7,541 nucleotides of DNA from Fimbriimonadales bacterium (lineage in GTDB: Bacteria > Armatimonadota > Fimbriimonadia > Fimbriimonadales > Fimbriimonadaceae), in NCBI GenBank assembly GCA_026392145.1, contig JAPLCS010000251.1:1-7541 (forward strand). Direction: 5' to 3'. Position 1 is the first letter of the stretch, and each line of letters starts with the position of its first letter. This document shows, piece after piece, positions 5,229 to 7,541 of this stretch. The translations under genes and the position numbers were made by a program. The notes beneath the pieces are model-generated. The model saw only the letters and a list, made by a program, of their open reading frames with translations. It made no database searches and was not told the DNA's origin.

Positions 5229-6127
5229 AACCATCAGATTTCAGCATTTGGTCCCTCGACCCCACAAAGGGAACCGTTTTCTATCACGTTATTTTTGCAA
5301 TCGTAATTGGCTTTGCAATCTTCTTCGCATTGATGAATGCCCCGACCCAAGTGCGCAGACCCCTTACGTGGTTCCTGACGTTGCTAAGTGGAGGCGTATT
5401 TGTGGTTGCAGCCTACTGGCCCAAACCCATCAACTTCGATGCTAAAACTCAAAAGCCACTCAATGCAATTGAATCCGGCTCAGTTTTCCTAGCCGACACG
5501 AACAACGTTGTTGGATCATTCACACAAATCCTGGCAGCATTCATGCTCGGACTTGGAATCTTCAGTTTGTTGAGAATCCACCTCGGCAAAATTGCAAAGA
5601 AAAAGACCGACTGGGGTTTCAGCATTGTCCTCCTCGTCTCAATGGTCTCCATGATCACCTTTGGTTACTGGGACTACACCACCCGACAAGCCAACAAGTT
5701 GGTTGACTACGATGTTCAATCCAACTGGAAGTTGGAAAACATGGGTCGAGACTTCCTCTTCGACAAATTGCTTCAGCAAATGGATGCCGCGATGTTTTCT
5801 ATCATCGCATTCTTCATTCTCTCCGCAGCATATCGAGCCTTCAGAGCCCGATCAGTCGAAGCGACCATCCTGCTCGGAACAGCGCTGATTGTCATCCTCA
5901 GTCTTATGGGAATCGTCTCAGCCTACTGGGACGGAGCAGTCACTTCTCTCGCAGGAGATTCAGCCAACAAAGATCTCATCCTCAACTTCAAAATCACCGA
6001 AATTTCAAACTGGCTCAGAAATACCTTCCAAACTCCAGCAATCACAGGCATCAGGTTTGGAATAGGTTTAGGCACGCTTTCAATGGCAATCCGAATCTGG
6101 CTTGGGCTTGAAAAAGGAGGCAAATAA
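5225..6127 (+). CDS. Multi-pass membrane protein of unknown function
   Basis: The 300-residue protein has roughly seven hydrophobic segments: about 17-36, 46-64, 98-116, 131-149, 189-204, 213-232 and 272-292. Between the second and third lies a polar loop (65-97) and between the fourth and fifth another (150-188). The most distinctive parts are FDKLLQQMDAAMFSIIAFF (179-197) with AYRAFRARSVEATILLG (202-218) and, near the end, NWLRNTFQTPAITGIRFGIG (262-281). AGGAG at 5213-5217 gives a good ribosome binding site, and the start shares ATGA with the stop of the preceding gene, so translational coupling is likely. No transporter or enzyme signature is recognised. Co-occurrence with the DUF6754-like gene suggests that both belong to one membrane complex. 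Confidence 0.85.
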   Translation: MKPSDFSIWSLDPTKGTVFYHVIFAIVIGFAIFFALMNAPTQVRRPLTWFLTLLSGGVFVVAAYWPKPINFDAKTQKPLNAIESGSVFLADTNNVVGSFTQILAAFMLGLGIFSLLRIHLGKIAKKKTDWGFSIVLLVSMVSMITFGYWDYTTRQANKLVDYDVQSNWKLENMGRDFLFDKLLQQMDAAMFSIIAFFILSAAYRAFRARSVEATILLGTALIVILSLMGIVSAYWDGAVTSLAGDSANKDLILNFKITEISNWLRNTFQTPAITGIRFGIGLGTLSMAIRIWLGLEKGGK

Positions 6128-7068
6128 TGAAAACCAAAGGAATTCCAAAATTTGTGATTTATCTACTGCTGATAATTTTCACTTCAGTACCTCTGTTCTT
6201 TTCAATCCCCGTTCCAGGACAGCCAGTAGATGCCTCTGCTGACGCGTTCAAAGCACTCATGAACCTGAAAGAAGGTGACGAAGTGCTCCTAGCAAGCGAC
6301 TGGACAGGTTCCACGCGAGGAGAAAGCATGGCTAACATGAAGTCCATTCTCAGAATCCTCATGCGAAAGCGAGCAAAGGTAGCAATCTGGTCCACCGCTG
6401 ATCCGCAGGCTCCCCGAGTGGCGCAAGACGTTATGGCGGAAGTAGCAAAGGAACACGTCGAAGTCGATAAACAGCCGGCGTACAAGCGATGGGACGACTG
6501 GATTATCGCTGGATATTATCCAAATGCTGACGTAGCAATCAACGCGGTGGCGAAAGACATCCGAAATGCTTTCTCAACCCGCAAGGAAACCAATCCCGAA
6601 GGAAAGCTAAAGTCAATTTTCGAATCACCCGTGATGAAGAACATCAAAACCGTGAGCGATTTTGACCTCATTATTGATGTAACAGCATCGAAAACAAGCG
6701 ACTTCCACGTCCAATTCCTTTCAGCTCAAAAAGTTCCGCTCCTCTTCGCTGTCACCGGAGTCATGGTTCCAGAGACACAAGTGTTCTACAACTCAGGTCA
6801 GTGCGTTGGATTCCTGGGTGGGCTAAAAGGAGTCTTTGACCTAGAGCAAATGATGGAAAATGGGCTCAACATCAAAGGGGCAGACGGCAAGGTACTTACC
6901 GGCAACTCCAAGGTAACAGATGAGATTCCTGGATTCAAAGGAATGAGCAACAAGGGGAGCGGTACCAAATACTATCCAACCCTTCACTTCGCCCTCCTCC
7001 TCATGATTGTCCTCATCATCATCGGAAACGTCGAAATGTTCAAAGCAAAGAAAGGAGCACAAAAATGA
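6127..7068 (+). CDS. Protein anchored at both ends with a large soluble domain, unknown function
   Basis: The 313-residue product has a hydrophobic segment at 9-27, a soluble region of about 255 residues, and a second spanning helix at 286-303 followed by a short basic tail (KAKKGAQK). With N-terminal positive charges this predicts both ends inside and the middle domain outside the cytoplasmic membrane. The middle domain alternates hydrophobic strands and helices (DEVLLASDW at 51-59, AKVAIWST at 83-90, FDLIIDVTAS at 179-188, KVPLLFAVTGVMVP at 202-215), suggestive of a Rossmann-like alpha/beta fold. A polar GSTRGES lies at 61-67; no known catalytic motif is certain. AAAGGAGG at 6113-6120 is an excellent ribosome binding site, and TAATG joins it to the previous gene. 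I do not recognise a characterised family. Confidence 0.85.
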   Translation: MKTKGIPKFVIYLLLIIFTSVPLFFSIPVPGQPVDASADAFKALMNLKEGDEVLLASDWTGSTRGESMANMKSILRILMRKRAKVAIWSTADPQAPRVAQDVMAEVAKEHVEVDKQPAYKRWDDWIIAGYYPNADVAINAVAKDIRNAFSTRKETNPEGKLKSIFESPVMKNIKTVSDFDLIIDVTASKTSDFHVQFLSAQKVPLLFAVTGVMVPETQVFYNSGQCVGFLGGLKGVFDLEQMMENGLNIKGADGKVLTGNSKVTDEIPGFKGMSNKGSGTKYYPTLHFALLLMIVLIIIGNVEMFKAKKGAQK

Positions 7069-7541
7069 GCTACGATCTCATCGCAAAAGGTGCAGGCGTC
7101 ATCGTCACCGTAGGTCTGTTTAGCGTTCTTTATAAAGAGAATAAGTTCTATCGATTCTGTGAGCACGTCTTCTTGGGTCTTGCATCAGGGTGGGCGGCAG
7201 TAGCTGTATGGACAGAAGCGCTCAGAAATCTCTGGTGGGACAAAATGGTCGGGACAATTGATGAAAGCGGCAAAGCTGCTTCAACTGGTCAGTGGCTTTA
7301 TGCGTTCCTGGTTCCAATTGGAGCTATGAGCTACATGGTGTTCCACAAAAAGCACAACTGGATGAGCCGAATCCCACTCGGAATCGTCCTCGGTGTATGG
7401 TCAGGTCAACAAATCCAAGCGTACTTTGACACATTCGGTCCGCAGGTCCGAGCAGGGATGAAGCCAATCCTGCCTACCACGTTTGACTCGCTCATTGTGC
7501 CAACCAACCAAGCGCCAGAAATCGTAACCGCGAATGTTTAC
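7065..7541 (+). CDS. Multi-pass membrane protein, N-terminal part (runs off right edge)
   Basis: The reading frame stays open for 159 codons to the last base of the window. It starts with ATG at 7065, sharing ATGA with the stop of the gene before it, and AAAGGAG at 7051-7057 is a strong ribosome binding site. Hydrophobic segments lie at about 4-22, 33-51, 76-93 and 101-119, with a short loop KENKFYRFCEHVF (24-36) between the first two. I remember similar N-F/P-F-Y-R-F-x-E-H motifs in membrane proteins encoded beside DUF6754 genes, but cannot verify this. After 120 the sequence becomes polar (PTTFDSLIVPTNQAPEIV), probably entering an external domain or loop. It continues the membrane-protein cluster, so the operon extends past the window. 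Confidence 0.85.
   Translation, partial: MSYDLIAKGAGVIVTVGLFSVLYKENKFYRFCEHVFLGLASGWAAVAVWTEALRNLWWDKMVGTIDESGKAASTGQWLYAFLVPIGAMSYMVFHKKHNWMSRIPLGIVLGVWSGQQIQAYFDTFGPQVRAGMKPILPTTFDSLIVPTNQAPEIVTANVY

Noticed and set aside
1..7541. CRISPR array, tRNA/rRNA genes, transposons or phage genes
   Set aside because: No regularly spaced repeats, cloverleaf-like sequences, transposase or phage-type proteins were seen; intergenic space is small and otherwise explained.

Overview
This is a chromosomal stretch with dense gene packing, strong Shine-Dalgarno sites inside one long operon, and weak or absent ones at the first genes of transcription units. The organism cannot be fixed from this sequence. 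The B. subtilis-type SdhB and a membrane-protein cluster that I recall (from memory, unsearched) from Chloroflexota and Armatimonadota suggest a free-living bacterium of one of those lineages; this is a weak inference.

Layout. Bases 1-60 (minus strand) are the first 20 codons of a gene that is almost certainly ahcY (S-adenosylhomocysteine hydrolase). Its leader, about 170 nt, fills most of 61-235 and carries an S-adenosylhomocysteine (SAH) riboswitch followed by an intrinsic terminator that shares bases with the aptamer pseudoknot. Diverging from it is sdhB (349-1137, plus strand), the iron-sulfur subunit of succinate dehydrogenase, standing alone and closed by a strong terminator at 1162-1193. 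From 1261 to the right edge all genes run on the plus strand with gaps of at most 21 bases or with overlaps, and no terminator is visible between them: a SulP anion transporter, a beta carbonic anhydrase of the E. coli Can type, a small membrane protein, a 107-residue protein of unknown function, a DUF6754-like membrane protein, a multi-pass membrane protein, a protein with one membrane span at each end, and the start of another multi-pass protein cut by the window edge.

How it works together. SulP plus beta carbonic anhydrase is a known pairing for bicarbonate uptake and interconversion with CO2. The genes behind it look translationally coupled (overlaps of 23, 10, 4, 1 and 4 bases) and probably build an uncharacterised envelope complex. 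Whether that complex is linked to inorganic carbon or is only co-transcribed cannot be told from sequence. The best supported noteworthy items are the complete riboswitch/terminator unit and the undescribed membrane-protein cluster.
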